Assembly (NCBI RefSeq): GCF_009697225.1
Contig: NZ_WIND01000002.1
Location: 186,001 to 250,000 of the forward strand
Source: Halovulum marinum
GTDB taxonomy: Bacteria; Pseudomonadota; Alphaproteobacteria; Rhodobacterales; Rhodobacteraceae
Reading direction: 5' to 3'
Length of the DNA: 64,000 nt
Shown: positions 16,188-24,463 of the stretch, piece after piece
How positions within the stretch are numbered: position 1 is the first letter of the stretch
Layout: each line of letters opens with the position of its first letter
Made by a program: the position numbers and the translations under genes
Notes under the pieces: generated by a model
Database searches by the model: none
Seen by the model: the letters and a program-made list of their open reading frames with translations, nothing else
What the model was told of the DNA's origin: nothing

Positions 16188-16559
16188 ATGCAGTACGCCA
16201 TTCTGTGCTATCACGACGAAAAGGTCGTCACGTCCTGGACCAGGGCCGAGGACGACGCCGTGCTGGCGAAACTGGCCGCGGTCCACGAGGAGCTGAAGGC
16301 GCAGGGCCGGCTGGGGCCGGTGGTGCGCCTGTTGCCGACCACCACCGCCACGACGCTGAAGAAGGACCGCGAGCCGCCGCTGGTGGTCGACGGCCCGTTC
16401 GCCGAGACCAAGGAGGCGCTGCTGGGCTTCTACATCGTCGACTGCGCCGACCTGGAGGACGCGCTGGAGGTCGCCCGCGCGCTGGGCCGCGCCAATCCCG
16501 GCGGCAGCTACGAGGTGCGCCCGGTCGGCCTGTTCTTCCCGGACGAACGCGCGTCATGA
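16188..16559 (+). CDS. DGPF/YCII-domain protein, partner of an ECF sigma factor
   Basis: 123 residues. A YCII-related (ferredoxin-like) fold with the name-giving DGPF motif in PLVVDGPFAETKEALLGFYIVD-type context, an N-terminal MQYAILCYHDE and the ending YEVRPVGLF. These proteins are found beside ECF42 sigma factors; their biochemical role is unknown. A GGAGGAG site precedes the ATG; an upstream in-frame start is not family-like. The TGA overlaps the sigma-factor ATG (ATGA), so both are made together. Confidence 0.93.
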   Translation: MQYAILCYHDEKVVTSWTRAEDDAVLAKLAAVHEELKAQGRLGPVVRLLPTTTATTLKKDREPPLVVDGPFAETKEALLGFYIVDCADLEDALEVARALGRANPGGSYEVRPVGLFFPDERAS

Positions 16560-17782
16560 GCCGCGGAACGGGATGGATCGGCGATCTGCTCGCCGCCGCC
16601 CGGCCGCAGGCGGTGGCGGCGCTGCTGCGCCATTTCCGCGATCTCGACCGCGCCGAGGAGGCGTTCCAGGAGGCGTGCGTCCGCGCCCTGCGCACCTGGC
16701 CCGAGAAGGGACCGCCGCGCAACGCCGCCGCCTGGCTGATCATGGTCGGGCGCAACGCGATGATCGACGCCGCCCGGCGCACCAAGCGCGAGGCGCCGCT
16801 GGCGCGCGAGGAGGCGATCCCCGACGCCGGCACCGGGCAGGACGCCACCGTCGCCCGCATCGACGAGGCCGACTATCGCGACGACATCCTGCGGCTGCTG
16901 TTCGTCTGCTGCCATCCGGTGCTCAAGCCCACTGACCAGGTGGCGCTGTCGCTGCGCATCGTCGGCGGGCTGTCGGTCGGGCAGATCGCCCGCGCCTTCC
17001 TGGTCGGCGACAGCGCGATGGAGCAGCGCATCACCCGCGCCAAGCGCCGCATCGCGCAGGCCGACGTCGGCTACGAGGTGCCGGGGCCCGTCGAGCGGGC
17101 CGAGCGGATCGGCGCGGTCGCGGGGGTGATCTATCTGGTCTTCAACGAGGGCTACACCACCGGCATCGCCGCCGAGGGCGCCCGCGCCGCGCTGTGCGAG
17201 GAAGCGATCCGCCTTGGCCGCCTGCTGCAGCGGCTGTTCCCGACCGAGCCCGAGATCATGGGCCTGCTGGCGCTGATGCTGCTGCAGCACGCCCGCGCCG
17301 GGGCGCGGTTCGACGACGCCGGCGAGGTGATCCCGCTGGACCGCCAGGACCGGGCGCGCTGGGACGGCGTGCGCATCGCCGAGGGGCGGGCGCTGGTCGA
17401 CAAGGCCGCCCGCCACGCGCGGCCGGGCGGCTACCAGCTGCAGGCCGCGATCGCCGCGCAGCACGCGCGCGCCCAGGGCACGGACTGGGGCCGGATCGCG
17501 CAACTATATGCGGCGCTGGAGCATCTCCAGCCCTCGCCGGTGGTGACGCTGAATCGGGCCGTGGCGCTGCTGAAGGCGGGGCAGGCGGAGGACGCCTGGG
17601 GGCTGGTCGCGCCGCTGGCGTCCCAGCTCGACGGGTATTTCTATTTCCACGGCGCCCGCGGGGCGATCCTGCGCGCGCTGGGCCGCGCGGACGAGGCGCG
17701 GGAGGCGTTCGCGCAGGCGATCTCGCTGGCGAACACCGCCGCCGAGGCGGCGCACATGCGCGACCAGCTCGACGCGCTGTAG
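16556..17782 (+). CDS. ECF sigma factor, ECF42 type, with C-terminal TPR-like domain
   Basis: 408 residues, far longer than an ordinary ECF sigma factor (about 180). Region 2 is at about 15-80 (DLDRAEEAFQEACVRALRTW, then AWLIMVGRNAMIDAARR). Region 4 is at about 125-175 (VALSLRIVGGLSVGQIARAFLV). The rest is a helical extension with VYLVFNEGYTTG-like and HLQPSPVVTLNRAVALLKAGQ repeats, the TPR-type domain characteristic of ECF42. No anti-sigma gene is present; in this group the extension itself controls activity. Two matching promoters in this locus point to autoregulation plus control of the VOC gene. Confidence 0.92.
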   Translation: MSRGTGWIGDLLAAARPQAVAALLRHFRDLDRAEEAFQEACVRALRTWPEKGPPRNAAAWLIMVGRNAMIDAARRTKREAPLAREEAIPDAGTGQDATVARIDEADYRDDILRLLFVCCHPVLKPTDQVALSLRIVGGLSVGQIARAFLVGDSAMEQRITRAKRRIAQADVGYEVPGPVERAERIGAVAGVIYLVFNEGYTTGIAAEGARAALCEEAIRLGRLLQRLFPTEPEIMGLLALMLLQHARAGARFDDAGEVIPLDRQDRARWDGVRIAEGRALVDKAARHARPGGYQLQAAIAAQHARAQGTDWGRIAQLYAALEHLQPSPVVTLNRAVALLKAGQAEDAWGLVAPLASQLDGYFYFHGARGAILRALGRADEAREAFAQAISLANTAAEAAHMRDQLDAL

Positions 17783-17797
17783 TTTTTCCGGGCGGCC

Positions 17798-17824
17798 TGT
17801 CGGGAGGGTTCCGGCGGCTGCGTC
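17798..17824 (+). promoter_or_regulatory. Candidate ECF42 sigma-factor promoter, site 2 (TGTCGG-N17-CGTC)
   Basis: TGTCGG at 17798-17803, then exactly 17 bases, then CGTC at 17821-17824, 45 bases before the VOC gene. Both elements and the spacing are the same as at site 1, which makes a chance match unlikely. It would drive the VOC gene and the hydrolase translationally coupled to it. Confidence 0.65.
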
Positions 17825-17869
17825 TTCAGAACGAGGGCGGCTCATGCCCCATTGCAACGGAGACGATTC

Positions 17870-18367
17870 ATGACGGCCATCAGCAAGATTTCCCCCTGCC
17901 TCTGGTTCAAAACCGAGGCCGAGGAGGCGGCGAACTTCTACGCTTCGGTGTTTCCCGACTCCTCGGTCGACAAGGTGACGCGCGCCAGCATCGACACCCC
18001 GGGCACCAAGACCGGCGCGGTGCTGTTCGTCGAGTTCACGCTTTGCGGGCAGAGCTTCCAGGCGCTGAACGGCGGCGAGGACAAGCCCTTCACCGAAGCG
18101 ATCTCGCTGTCGGTGCTTTGCAAGGACCAGGCCGAAGTCGACCGCTACTGGGCGGCGCTGACCGCCGGCGGCGGCGCCGAGATCGCCTGCGGCTGGCTGT
18201 CCGACAGGTACGGGCTGCGCTGGCAGGTCGTGCCCGAGCCGATGCTGCAGTACCTGCGCTCGGACGATGCCGAGGCCGCGGGCCGCGCGATGCGCGCGAT
18301 GATGGACATGGTGAAGCTCGACGTCGCCAAGCTCGCTGCCGCCTACGAGGGGAGGGGCGCGGCATGA
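17870..18367 (+). CDS. VOC-family protein (PhnB / 3-demethylubiquinone-9 methyltransferase-like fold)
   Basis: 165 residues. A double beta-alpha-beta-beta-beta fold of the glyoxalase/bleomycin-resistance superfamily: ISPCLWFKTEAEEAANFYASVF, then GQSFQALNGGEDKPFTEAISL and the C-terminal WQVVPEPMLQYL. The enzymatic role is unknown; the methyltransferase name is historical. Such genes are recurrent neighbours of ECF42 factors. Start at the ATG following AACGGAGA. Its TGA overlaps the ATG of the hydrolase. Confidence 0.9.
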   Translation: MTAISKISPCLWFKTEAEEAANFYASVFPDSSVDKVTRASIDTPGTKTGAVLFVEFTLCGQSFQALNGGEDKPFTEAISLSVLCKDQAEVDRYWAALTAGGGAEIACGWLSDRYGLRWQVVPEPMLQYLRSDDAEAAGRAMRAMMDMVKLDVAKLAAAYEGRGAA

Positions 18368-19269
18368 GACGCCTGCTGACCGCGGCGCTGATCGCGCTGC
18401 TGCCGCTGGACGCCGCCGCCGAGGACCCGGCCCTGCCCGGGATCGCCGACAGCGGGCTGATCGAGGCGAACGGCATCCGCCACTACTACGAGGTCCGCGG
18501 GCAGGGCGAGCCGTTCCTGCTGCTGCACGGCGGCCTGGGCTCGTCGGACATGTTCGCGCCGGTGCTGCCGCAGCTGGCCGAGGGCCGGCAGGTGATCCTG
18601 GTGGACCTGCACGGCCACGGCCGCACCGAACTGGGCGAGCGGCCGATGCGCTACGAGGCGATGGCCGACGACATGGCCGCGATCCTCGACGCGCTGGGGC
18701 ACGAGAAGATCGACGTCATGGGCTATTCGCTGGGCGGCGGCGTCGCGCTGCGGCTGGCGATCCAGCACCCCGAGCGGGTAGACCGCCTGGCGCTGGTCTC
18801 GGCCGGGTACGCGCATGATGCGCTGTTTCCCGAGATCCTCGAGCAGGTGACCCGGCTTGGCGGGCAGATGGCGCCGATGATGCAAGATACGCCCATGTAC
18901 AAGGGCTATGTCGCCGTCGCGCCGGACCCGGACGCCTTTCCCGACCTGCTCGACCGGCTGGGCGAGCTGGAGCGGCAGCCCTTCGACTGGTCGGACGAGG
19001 TGCGCGCGCTGCGCATGCCCGTGCTGCTGGCCTATGGCGATTCGGACATGATCCGCCCCGAGCACGCGGTCGATTTCTACCAGTTGCTTGGCGGCGGTCT
19101 GCGCGACGCCGGCTGGCAGCGCGAGCACATGGCGCAGAACCGGCTCGCGATCCTGCCGGGGCTGACGCACTATGACACCTTCCTCTCGCCCGAGACGGTG
19201 CGCGTGACCCGCGGCTTTCTGGACGGCAGGCAAACCCGGAGCGACTGGGCCGCGCCCGCGCAGAACTGA
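18364..19269 (+). CDS. Exported alpha/beta-hydrolase
   Basis: 301 residues. A signal peptide (about 1-20, LLTAALIALLPLDAAAE) sends it to the periplasm. Then an alpha/beta-hydrolase core: oxyanion LLLHGGLGSS, nucleophile Ser in MGYSLGGGV, acid Asp in LAYGDSDMIRP, and His in GLTHYDTFL. Substrate unknown; esters or lactones are usual. Coupled (ATGA) to the VOC gene, so it probably belongs to the ECF42 regulon. This is the only exported member of the cluster. Confidence 0.88.
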   Translation: MRRLLTAALIALLPLDAAAEDPALPGIADSGLIEANGIRHYYEVRGQGEPFLLLHGGLGSSDMFAPVLPQLAEGRQVILVDLHGHGRTELGERPMRYEAMADDMAAILDALGHEKIDVMGYSLGGGVALRLAIQHPERVDRLALVSAGYAHDALFPEILEQVTRLGGQMAPMMQDTPMYKGYVAVAPDPDAFPDLLDRLGELERQPFDWSDEVRALRMPVLLAYGDSDMIRPEHAVDFYQLLGGGLRDAGWQREHMAQNRLAILPGLTHYDTFLSPETVRVTRGFLDGRQTRSDWAAPAQN

Positions 19270-19291
19270 GTTTCAACCCGAGGAGCAGAAC

Positions 19292-19639
19292 ATGAGCTAT
19301 TACGACATCATGGTGGCCGCAGTGCCGACCGCGAACCGCGACGCCTATCTCGAACATGCCGCCGAAATGGGCGCGGTGTTCAGGGAGTATGGCGCCGATC
19401 AGCTTGTCGACTGCTGGGGCGATGAGGTGCCGGGCGGCGAGGTGACCTCGTTCCCGATGGCGGTGCAGTGCAAGGATGACGAGACCGTCGCCGTCGGCTG
19501 GATCCGGTGGCCCTCGAAACAGGCGCACGACACCGCCTGGGAAAAGATCATGAAGGACCCGCGCATGGCGCCCGACGCCGGCAAGATGCCGTTCGACGGC
19601 AAGCGGATGATCTTCGGCGGCTTCAACCTGCTCAGGTAA
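19292..19639 (+). CDS. DUF1428-family protein
   Basis: 115 residues, a ferredoxin-like dimeric alpha-beta barrel family of unknown function: MSYYDIMVAAVP, REYGADQLVDCWGDEVPGG and a C-terminal MPFDGKRMIFGGF. A CGAGGAG site precedes the ATG, 22 bases after the hydrolase. The family often accompanies DGPF, YCII and VOC genes near ECF42 sigma factors. No separate promoter motif of that type was found in front of it, so it is presumably read through from the hydrolase. Confidence 0.92.
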   Translation: MSYYDIMVAAVPTANRDAYLEHAAEMGAVFREYGADQLVDCWGDEVPGGEVTSFPMAVQCKDDETVAVGWIRWPSKQAHDTAWEKIMKDPRMAPDAGKMPFDGKRMIFGGFNLLR

Positions 19640-19775
19640 GTCTGATCACGGGTTTCCTTCCCCGGCCCCGTGGCTAGGATGGTCGCGACGCACCCGCGCC
19701 GCGGCCATTCGCGTGGCTGCCCGGCGGGAAAGAACGCAGAGTTTTGGCGGCCGTAGGTGCCGCAGGGGAGGCGAG

Positions 19776-20660
19776 ATGAGCAACATCGCGGTGATCGGTC
19801 TGGGCTCGATGGGTTTTGGCATGGCTTCTTCCTGCCTGCGGGCGGGGCACCGGGTCTGGGGCGTGGATCTGAACGCGGATGCGGTGGCGCGGTTCGTCGG
19901 CGAGGGCGGGCAGGCGGGGGATCTGCCTGCCGATCTGGACGCGGTGTCGGTGGTGGTGCTGAACGCGGGCCAGACCGAGGCGGTGCTGTTCGGCGAGGAC
20001 GGGATCGTGGCGGGCCTGAAGCCGGGCGCGGTGGTGCTGGGGCATGCGACGGTGCCTCCCGCCTTCGCCAGGGAGATGGCGGCGCGCTGCGGCGAGGCGG
20101 GGGTGCACTACCTCGATGCGCCGATCTCGGGCGGGGCGGCGAAGGCGGCCTCGGGAGAGCTGTCGATCATGGCCTCGGGCACGGCCGAGGCATTCGCCGC
20201 CGCCGGGCCGGTGCTGGAGGCGACCGCCGCGACGGTGTTCGAGCTGGGCGACGCCGCCGGCGCGGGCAGCGCGATGAAGGCGGTGAACCAGCTGCTGGCG
20301 GGCGTGCATATAGCGACCATGGCCGAGGCGCTGACCTTCGGCATGACCCAGGGCGTGGCGCCCGAGAAGTTCGTCGAGGTGATCTCGAAATGCGCCGGCA
20401 CCAGCTGGATGCTGGAGAACCGCGCGCCGCACATCGTCGCCGGCGACTACACGCCGCTGAGCCAGGTGAACATCTGGCCGAAGGACCTGGGCATCGTGCT
20501 GGACATCGCTAGGGACGCGAAGTTCGCGGCCCCGATCACCGCCGCCGCGCTGCAGCAGTTCCTGGCCGCCGCCGGGCAGGGCCTGGGCGGCGAGGACGAT
20601 GCCGCCGTCGCCAAGGTCTATGCCCGCAACGCCGGGCTGACCCTGCCGGGCGAGGGCTGA
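19776..20660 (+). CDS. ltnD: Probable L-threonate dehydrogenase (beta-hydroxyacid dehydrogenase family)
   Basis: 294 residues. It oxidises L-threonate (or D-erythronate) to the 2-oxo acid with NAD. N-terminal Rossmann motif VIGLGSMGFGMA, substrate loop DAPISGGAAKAASGEL and catalytic Lys in GSAMKAVNQLLAGVH. The start is the ATG after GGGGAGGCGAG. It opens an operon whose later genes match the OtnK, OtnC and OtnI steps of tetronate breakdown, which makes this assignment stronger than for an isolated family member. The next gene starts 3 bases after its stop. Confidence 0.87.
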   Translation: MSNIAVIGLGSMGFGMASSCLRAGHRVWGVDLNADAVARFVGEGGQAGDLPADLDAVSVVVLNAGQTEAVLFGEDGIVAGLKPGAVVLGHATVPPAFAREMAARCGEAGVHYLDAPISGGAAKAASGELSIMASGTAEAFAAAGPVLEATAATVFELGDAAGAGSAMKAVNQLLAGVHIATMAEALTFGMTQGVAPEKFVEVISKCAGTSWMLENRAPHIVAGDYTPLSQVNIWPKDLGIVLDIARDAKFAAPITAAALQQFLAAAGQGLGGEDDAAVAKVYARNAGLTLPGEG

Positions 20661-20663
20661 GCC

Positions 20664-21047
20664 GTGGCCGCGCCGACCGTCGCGCTGGTCGCGCACGACG
20701 CCAAGAAGGCCGACATCGTCGACTGGGCGCGGACCCATGCGGGCGCGCTGCAGCCGTTCACCATCGTCGCCACCGGCACCACCGGCGGGCGGCTTGCGGA
20801 CGAGGCCGGGCTGACCGTGGACCGGCTGCTGAGCGGCCCGCTGGGCGGCGACGCGCAGCTGGGCGCGATGATCGCCGAGCGGCGGCTGGACGCGCTGATC
20901 TTCTTCATCGACCCGCTGTCGGCGCTGCCGCACGACGTCGACGTGAAGTCGCTGCTGCGGCTGGCGATCCTCTACGACACGCCGCTGGCGGTGAACCGGG
21001 CGTCGGCGGACGCGATTCTGGCGGGACTTGCAAGGGACAAGACATGA
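20664..21047 (+). CDS. mgsA: Methylglyoxal synthase
   Basis: 127 residues, slightly shorter than the E. coli protein. It turns dihydroxyacetone phosphate into methylglyoxal and phosphate. Recognisable: VALVAHDAKKADIVDWA, phosphate loop ATGTTGG, the catalytic Asp in LSGPLGGDAQ, and FFIDPLSALPHDVDVKSLLR with the conserved His. The start is a GTG, 3 bases after ltnD. Its TGA overlaps the otnK ATG. An mgsA gene inside a pathway whose end product is dihydroxyacetone phosphate is unusual and suggests an overflow branch that relieves phosphate-ester build-up. Confidence 0.93.
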   Translation: MAAPTVALVAHDAKKADIVDWARTHAGALQPFTIVATGTTGGRLADEAGLTVDRLLSGPLGGDAQLGAMIAERRLDALIFFIDPLSALPHDVDVKSLLRLAILYDTPLAVNRASADAILAGLARDKT

Positions 21048-22324
21048 CGACGGTACTGGGCTGCATCGCGGACGACTTCACCGGGGCGACGGATCTGGCC
21101 GGGCTGCTGGCGCGCTCGGGGGTGCGGGTCAGCCTGCGCATGGGGGTGCCGGACGGGCCGCCCAGCGATACCGCCGCCGTCGAGGTGATCGCGCTGAAGT
21201 GCCGGACCGCGCCGGTTGCCGAGGCCGTTGCCGAGACGCGGCGGGCGCTGAGCTGGCTGCAGGCGGCGGGGGCGCGGCGATTCTTCTGGAAGTATTGCTC
21301 GACCTTCGACTCGACGGCGAAAGGCAATATCGGCCCGGTGGCCGAGGCGCTGATGGCGGATCTGGGCGCCGAGCAGACGATCTACTGCCCGGCGTTCCCG
21401 GAAAACGGCCGGTCGATCTTCATGGGCAACCTGTTCGTCGGGCGGCAGCCGCTGGCGGAAAGCCCGATGAAGGACCACCCGCTGACGCCGATGCGGGATT
21501 CGAACCTGATGCGGCTGCTGGCGCCGCAGGTGACGCGCCCGGTGGGTCTGGCCGACCGGCTGACGGTGGCGCAGGGCGCGGAGGCTTTGAAGGCCGAGCT
21601 TGACCGGCTGGCGGGCGAGGGCGTCGCGCATGTGGTCGTCGACGCCGTGGCCGACGAGGACCTGAGCACCATCGCGCAGGCCTGCCGCGACATGGGTTTG
21701 ATGACCGGCGGCAGCGCCGTCGCCGCCCCGCTGCCGGCGCTGTGGCTGGCGGACGGGACGCTCAGCGCGGACGCCAAGGCAGCCTCGGTGCCGGATCTGG
21801 ACGCCGGGGCGGTGGTGCTCTCGGGCAGCTGCTCGGCGATGACGCGGGCGCAGGTCGCCGACTATACCGGGCGCGGCAGGCCGGCGTTCCGGCTCGACCC
21901 GCTGGCGCTGGAGGCCGAGGGCCCGCAGGCGGCGCTGGACTGGCTGGCGGCGCAGGATCTGGGCGGCGCGCCGCTGCTCTACGCCACCGCCGAGCCCGAG
22001 GATGTACGCGCCGCGCAGGACAAGCTGGGCACCGCGCGCGCCGGCGAGATCGTCGAGCGGGCGCTGGCCAGGCTTGCCGTCGCCGCCCGCGAGCAGGGCG
22101 CGCGCCGCTTCGTGGTGGCGGGGGGCGAGACCTCGGGCGCGGTCACCCAGGCGCTGGCGGTGACGCGGCTGGACATCGGTCGGGAGATCGCCCCCGGCGT
22201 GCCGTGGTGCTTCGCGGACAGCGGCGGCAAGCAGATCGCGATCACGCTCAAGTCGGGCAACTTCGGCGCGCAGGACTTCTTCGCCGGGGCGCTCGACACG
22301 CTGGCCGCGCTGGAGGCGGCATGA
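21044..22324 (+). CDS. otnK: 3-oxo-tetronate kinase (four-carbon acid sugar kinase, DUF1537)
   Basis: 426 residues. It phosphorylates 3-oxo-tetronate at C4 with ATP. The N-terminal domain has LGCIADDFTGATDLAGLLA and KYCSTFDSTAKGNIGPVAEAL; the C-terminal nucleotide domain has VVAGGETSGAVTQAL and CFADSGGKQIAITLKSGNFG. Length and motifs match OtnK rather than the shorter DtnK-like protein at 49.6 kb. Coupled on both sides by 4-base overlaps, so stoichiometric expression with MgsA and OtnC is expected. Confidence 0.92.
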   Translation: MTTVLGCIADDFTGATDLAGLLARSGVRVSLRMGVPDGPPSDTAAVEVIALKCRTAPVAEAVAETRRALSWLQAAGARRFFWKYCSTFDSTAKGNIGPVAEALMADLGAEQTIYCPAFPENGRSIFMGNLFVGRQPLAESPMKDHPLTPMRDSNLMRLLAPQVTRPVGLADRLTVAQGAEALKAELDRLAGEGVAHVVVDAVADEDLSTIAQACRDMGLMTGGSAVAAPLPALWLADGTLSADAKAASVPDLDAGAVVLSGSCSAMTRAQVADYTGRGRPAFRLDPLALEAEGPQAALDWLAAQDLGGAPLLYATAEPEDVRAAQDKLGTARAGEIVERALARLAVAAREQGARRFVVAGGETSGAVTQALAVTRLDIGREIAPGVPWCFADSGGKQIAITLKSGNFGAQDFFAGALDTLAALEAA

Positions 22325-22968
22325 GCGAGGCTGCGCTCCGCGAGCAGATCTGCCTGCTCGCCAGGTCGATGTTCGACCGCGGCCTGACCGGCGGGTCGAC
22401 CGGCAACATCTCGGCGCGGACGCAGGATGGCGGCCTGCTGGTCAGCCCCACCGGCACCAGCTTCGGGCGGCTCGATCCGGGGCGGCTGTCGCGCTTCGAC
22501 GCGCGGGGCACCCACATCGCCGGCGACAAGCCGACCAAGGAAATGCCGCTGCATTCGGCCTTCTACGACACCCGCAGCACCGCCGGCGCGGTGGTGCACC
22601 TGCATTCCTGCCACTCGGTCGCGCTGTCGATGCTGCCGGACGTGGACCCGGACAACTTCCTGCCGCCGCTGACGCCCTACGGGATCATGAAGCTGGGGAA
22701 GGTAAAGCTGCTGCCCTTCTTCCTGCCCGGCGATCCGGCAATGGGAGAGGCCGTGCGCGGCCTGGCCGGCAAGCGCACCGCGGTGATGCTGGCCAACCAC
22801 GGCCCAGTGGTCGCCGGCAAGGACATCGAGGCCGCCTGCAACGCGATCGAGGAGCTGGAGGACACCGCCCGCCTTGCGCTGCTGACGCAGGGGCTGAACC
22901 CGCGGGGCCTGACCGGCGACCAGGTGCAGGAACTGGTGAGCAAATTCGACGTGGAGTGGGACGCATGA
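22321..22968 (+). CDS. otnC: 3-oxo-tetronate 4-phosphate decarboxylase (class II aldolase family)
   Basis: 215 residues. It decarboxylates 3-oxo-tetronate 4-phosphate to dihydroxyacetone phosphate. Class II aldolase/adducin fold with the Gly-rich GGSTGNISAR, the Glu in PTKEMPLHSAFY, zinc ligands in VVHLHSCHSVALS and the later His in MLANHGPVV. ATGA overlaps at both ends tie it to otnK and otnI. Confidence 0.92.
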   Translation: MSEAALREQICLLARSMFDRGLTGGSTGNISARTQDGGLLVSPTGTSFGRLDPGRLSRFDARGTHIAGDKPTKEMPLHSAFYDTRSTAGAVVHLHSCHSVALSMLPDVDPDNFLPPLTPYGIMKLGKVKLLPFFLPGDPAMGEAVRGLAGKRTAVMLANHGPVVAGKDIEAACNAIEELEDTARLALLTQGLNPRGLTGDQVQELVSKFDVEWDA

Positions 22969-23729
22969 AATTCTCGGCCAACCTGGGCTTTCTGTGGGCG
23001 GACCGCCCGTTGCCCGACGCGATCCGCGCGGCCAAGGCGGCGGGGTTCGACGCGGTCGAATGCCATTGGCCCTACGAGGTGCCGGTGGAGGAGGTAAGTG
23101 CGGCGCTGGCCGAGACCGGGCTGCGGATGCTGGGCCTGAACACCGTGCGCGGCAACACCGCGAAGGGCGAGAACGGCCTGTCGGCGCTGCCCGGCCGCGA
23201 GGACGACGCCCGCGCCGCCATCGACCAGGCCATCGCCTATGCCGTCGCCATCGACACGCCCAGCATCCACGTCATGGCCGGCTTCGCCACCGGCGACGCG
23301 GCGTCCGAGGCGTTCCGCGCGAACCTGAGCTACGCCTGCGCACAGGCCGCGCCGCACGGCATCTCCATCCTGATCGAGCCGCTGAACCGCTACGACGCGC
23401 CCGGCTACTTCCTGACCACCACCGAGCAGGCGCGCGAGATCATCGCCCGGGTCGGCGCGCCGAACCTGAAACTGATGTTCGACTGCTACCACGTCCAGCT
23501 GATGGAGGGCGACCTGACCCACCGTCTGCGCGCCCTGCAGCCCGTCATCGGCCACATCCAGTTCGCCTCGGTCCCCGACCGCGCCGCCCCCGACCGCGGC
23601 GAGGTGAACTATGCCCACGTCTTCGGCGTCGTGCGCGACATGGGCTGGCCGACGCCGCTGGGCGCGGAATACAAGCCCGGCGGCGACACCGACGCGACGC
23701 TGGGCTGGCTGAAGGACCTGCGCGGCTAG
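22965..23729 (+). CDS. otnI: 2-oxo-tetronate isomerase (hydroxypyruvate-isomerase family)
   Basis: 254 residues. It isomerises 2-oxo- to 3-oxo-tetronate, linking LtnD to OtnK. TIM barrel of the AP-endonuclease-2 family: MKFSANLGFLW, metal Glu in ILIEPLNRYDAPGYFLTT, Asp and His in MFDCYHVQLMEGD, and GAEYKPGG at the end. The ATG overlaps the otnC stop. It converges with the thiX-like gene; the stop codons of both lie in a single CTAG, leaving no intergenic space. Confidence 0.92.
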   Translation: MKFSANLGFLWADRPLPDAIRAAKAAGFDAVECHWPYEVPVEEVSAALAETGLRMLGLNTVRGNTAKGENGLSALPGREDDARAAIDQAIAYAVAIDTPSIHVMAGFATGDAASEAFRANLSYACAQAAPHGISILIEPLNRYDAPGYFLTTTEQAREIIARVGAPNLKLMFDCYHVQLMEGDLTHRLRALQPVIGHIQFASVPDRAAPDRGEVNYAHVFGVVRDMGWPTPLGAEYKPGGDTDATLGWLKDLRG

Positions 23730-24463
23730 GTGCGGCCGCGCAGCGCCCGGTTGCAGGCGGCGTCGACCGCCGCGTGCAGCAGCAGCGCGAACACCGCCAG
23801 CACGATCAGCGCGGCGAACATCAGGTCGATCTTCGCCCGGCCGTTCGCCAGCAGCATCAGGTAGCCCAGCCCGTTCGACGCCCCGACCCATTCGCCGATG
23901 ATCGCGCCGATCGGCGCGTAGACCGCCGCCAGCCGCAGCCCCGAGGCGAAGCCGGGCAGCGCGGCGGGAATGCGCACGTGCCACATCAGCCGCGCCGGCG
24001 AGGCGCCCATCACCTGCGCCAGCCCGGTCCAGCCCGGCGGCGTGCGCATCAGCGCGTCGAAGAAGGCCGAGGTGACCGGAAAGAAGATGATCAGCAGCGC
24101 CATCGCCACCTTCGACCACAGCCCGTAGCCCAGCCACAGCGTCAGCAGCGGCGCCAGCGCGAACACCGGGACCGCCTGGCTGAACACCAGCATCGGCCGC
24201 AGCACCGCCCGCGCCGGCGGCGAGGCCGCCATCAGGACCGCCGCGCAGAAGCCGAGCGCCGCGCCGAGGAACAGGCCGATCAGCACCTCGGCGGCGGTGG
24301 TCAGCGCGTGCTCGGCCAGCAGCGCCCGGCTGGTCCACAGCGTGACGGCCACGCGGGCCGGCGCCGGCAGCAGGAAGGACGGCACGCCGGTCAGCACCAC
24401 CACCGCCTGCCACAGCGCCAGCGCCAGCAGGACCGGCCCGGCAATGGTGCCCAGCCGCCTCAT
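23726..24463 (-). CDS. thiX: ABC transporter permease for a thiamin pyrimidine precursor
   Basis: 245 residues with about six membrane segments and the ABC EAA-type loop ALMRTPPGWTGLAQVMGASPARLMWHVRIPAALPG in shortened form (QVMGASPARLMW, RIPAALPGFASG). A type that imports formyl-aminopyrimidine via ThiY. The ATG overlaps the ATPase stop (ATGA). Last gene of the thi operon; its role follows from the neighbouring ThiY, TenA and riboswitch. Specificity within the family is set by context. Confidence 0.88.
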   Translation of the reverse strand: MRRLGTIAGPVLLALALWQAVVVLTGVPSFLLPAPARVAVTLWTSRALLAEHALTTAAEVLIGLFLGAALGFCAAVLMAASPPARAVLRPMLVFSQAVPVFALAPLLTLWLGYGLWSKVAMALLIIFFPVTSAFFDALMRTPPGWTGLAQVMGASPARLMWHVRIPAALPGFASGLRLAAVYAPIGAIIGEWVGASNGLGYLMLLANGRAKIDLMFAALIVLAVFALLLHAAVDAACNRALRGRT

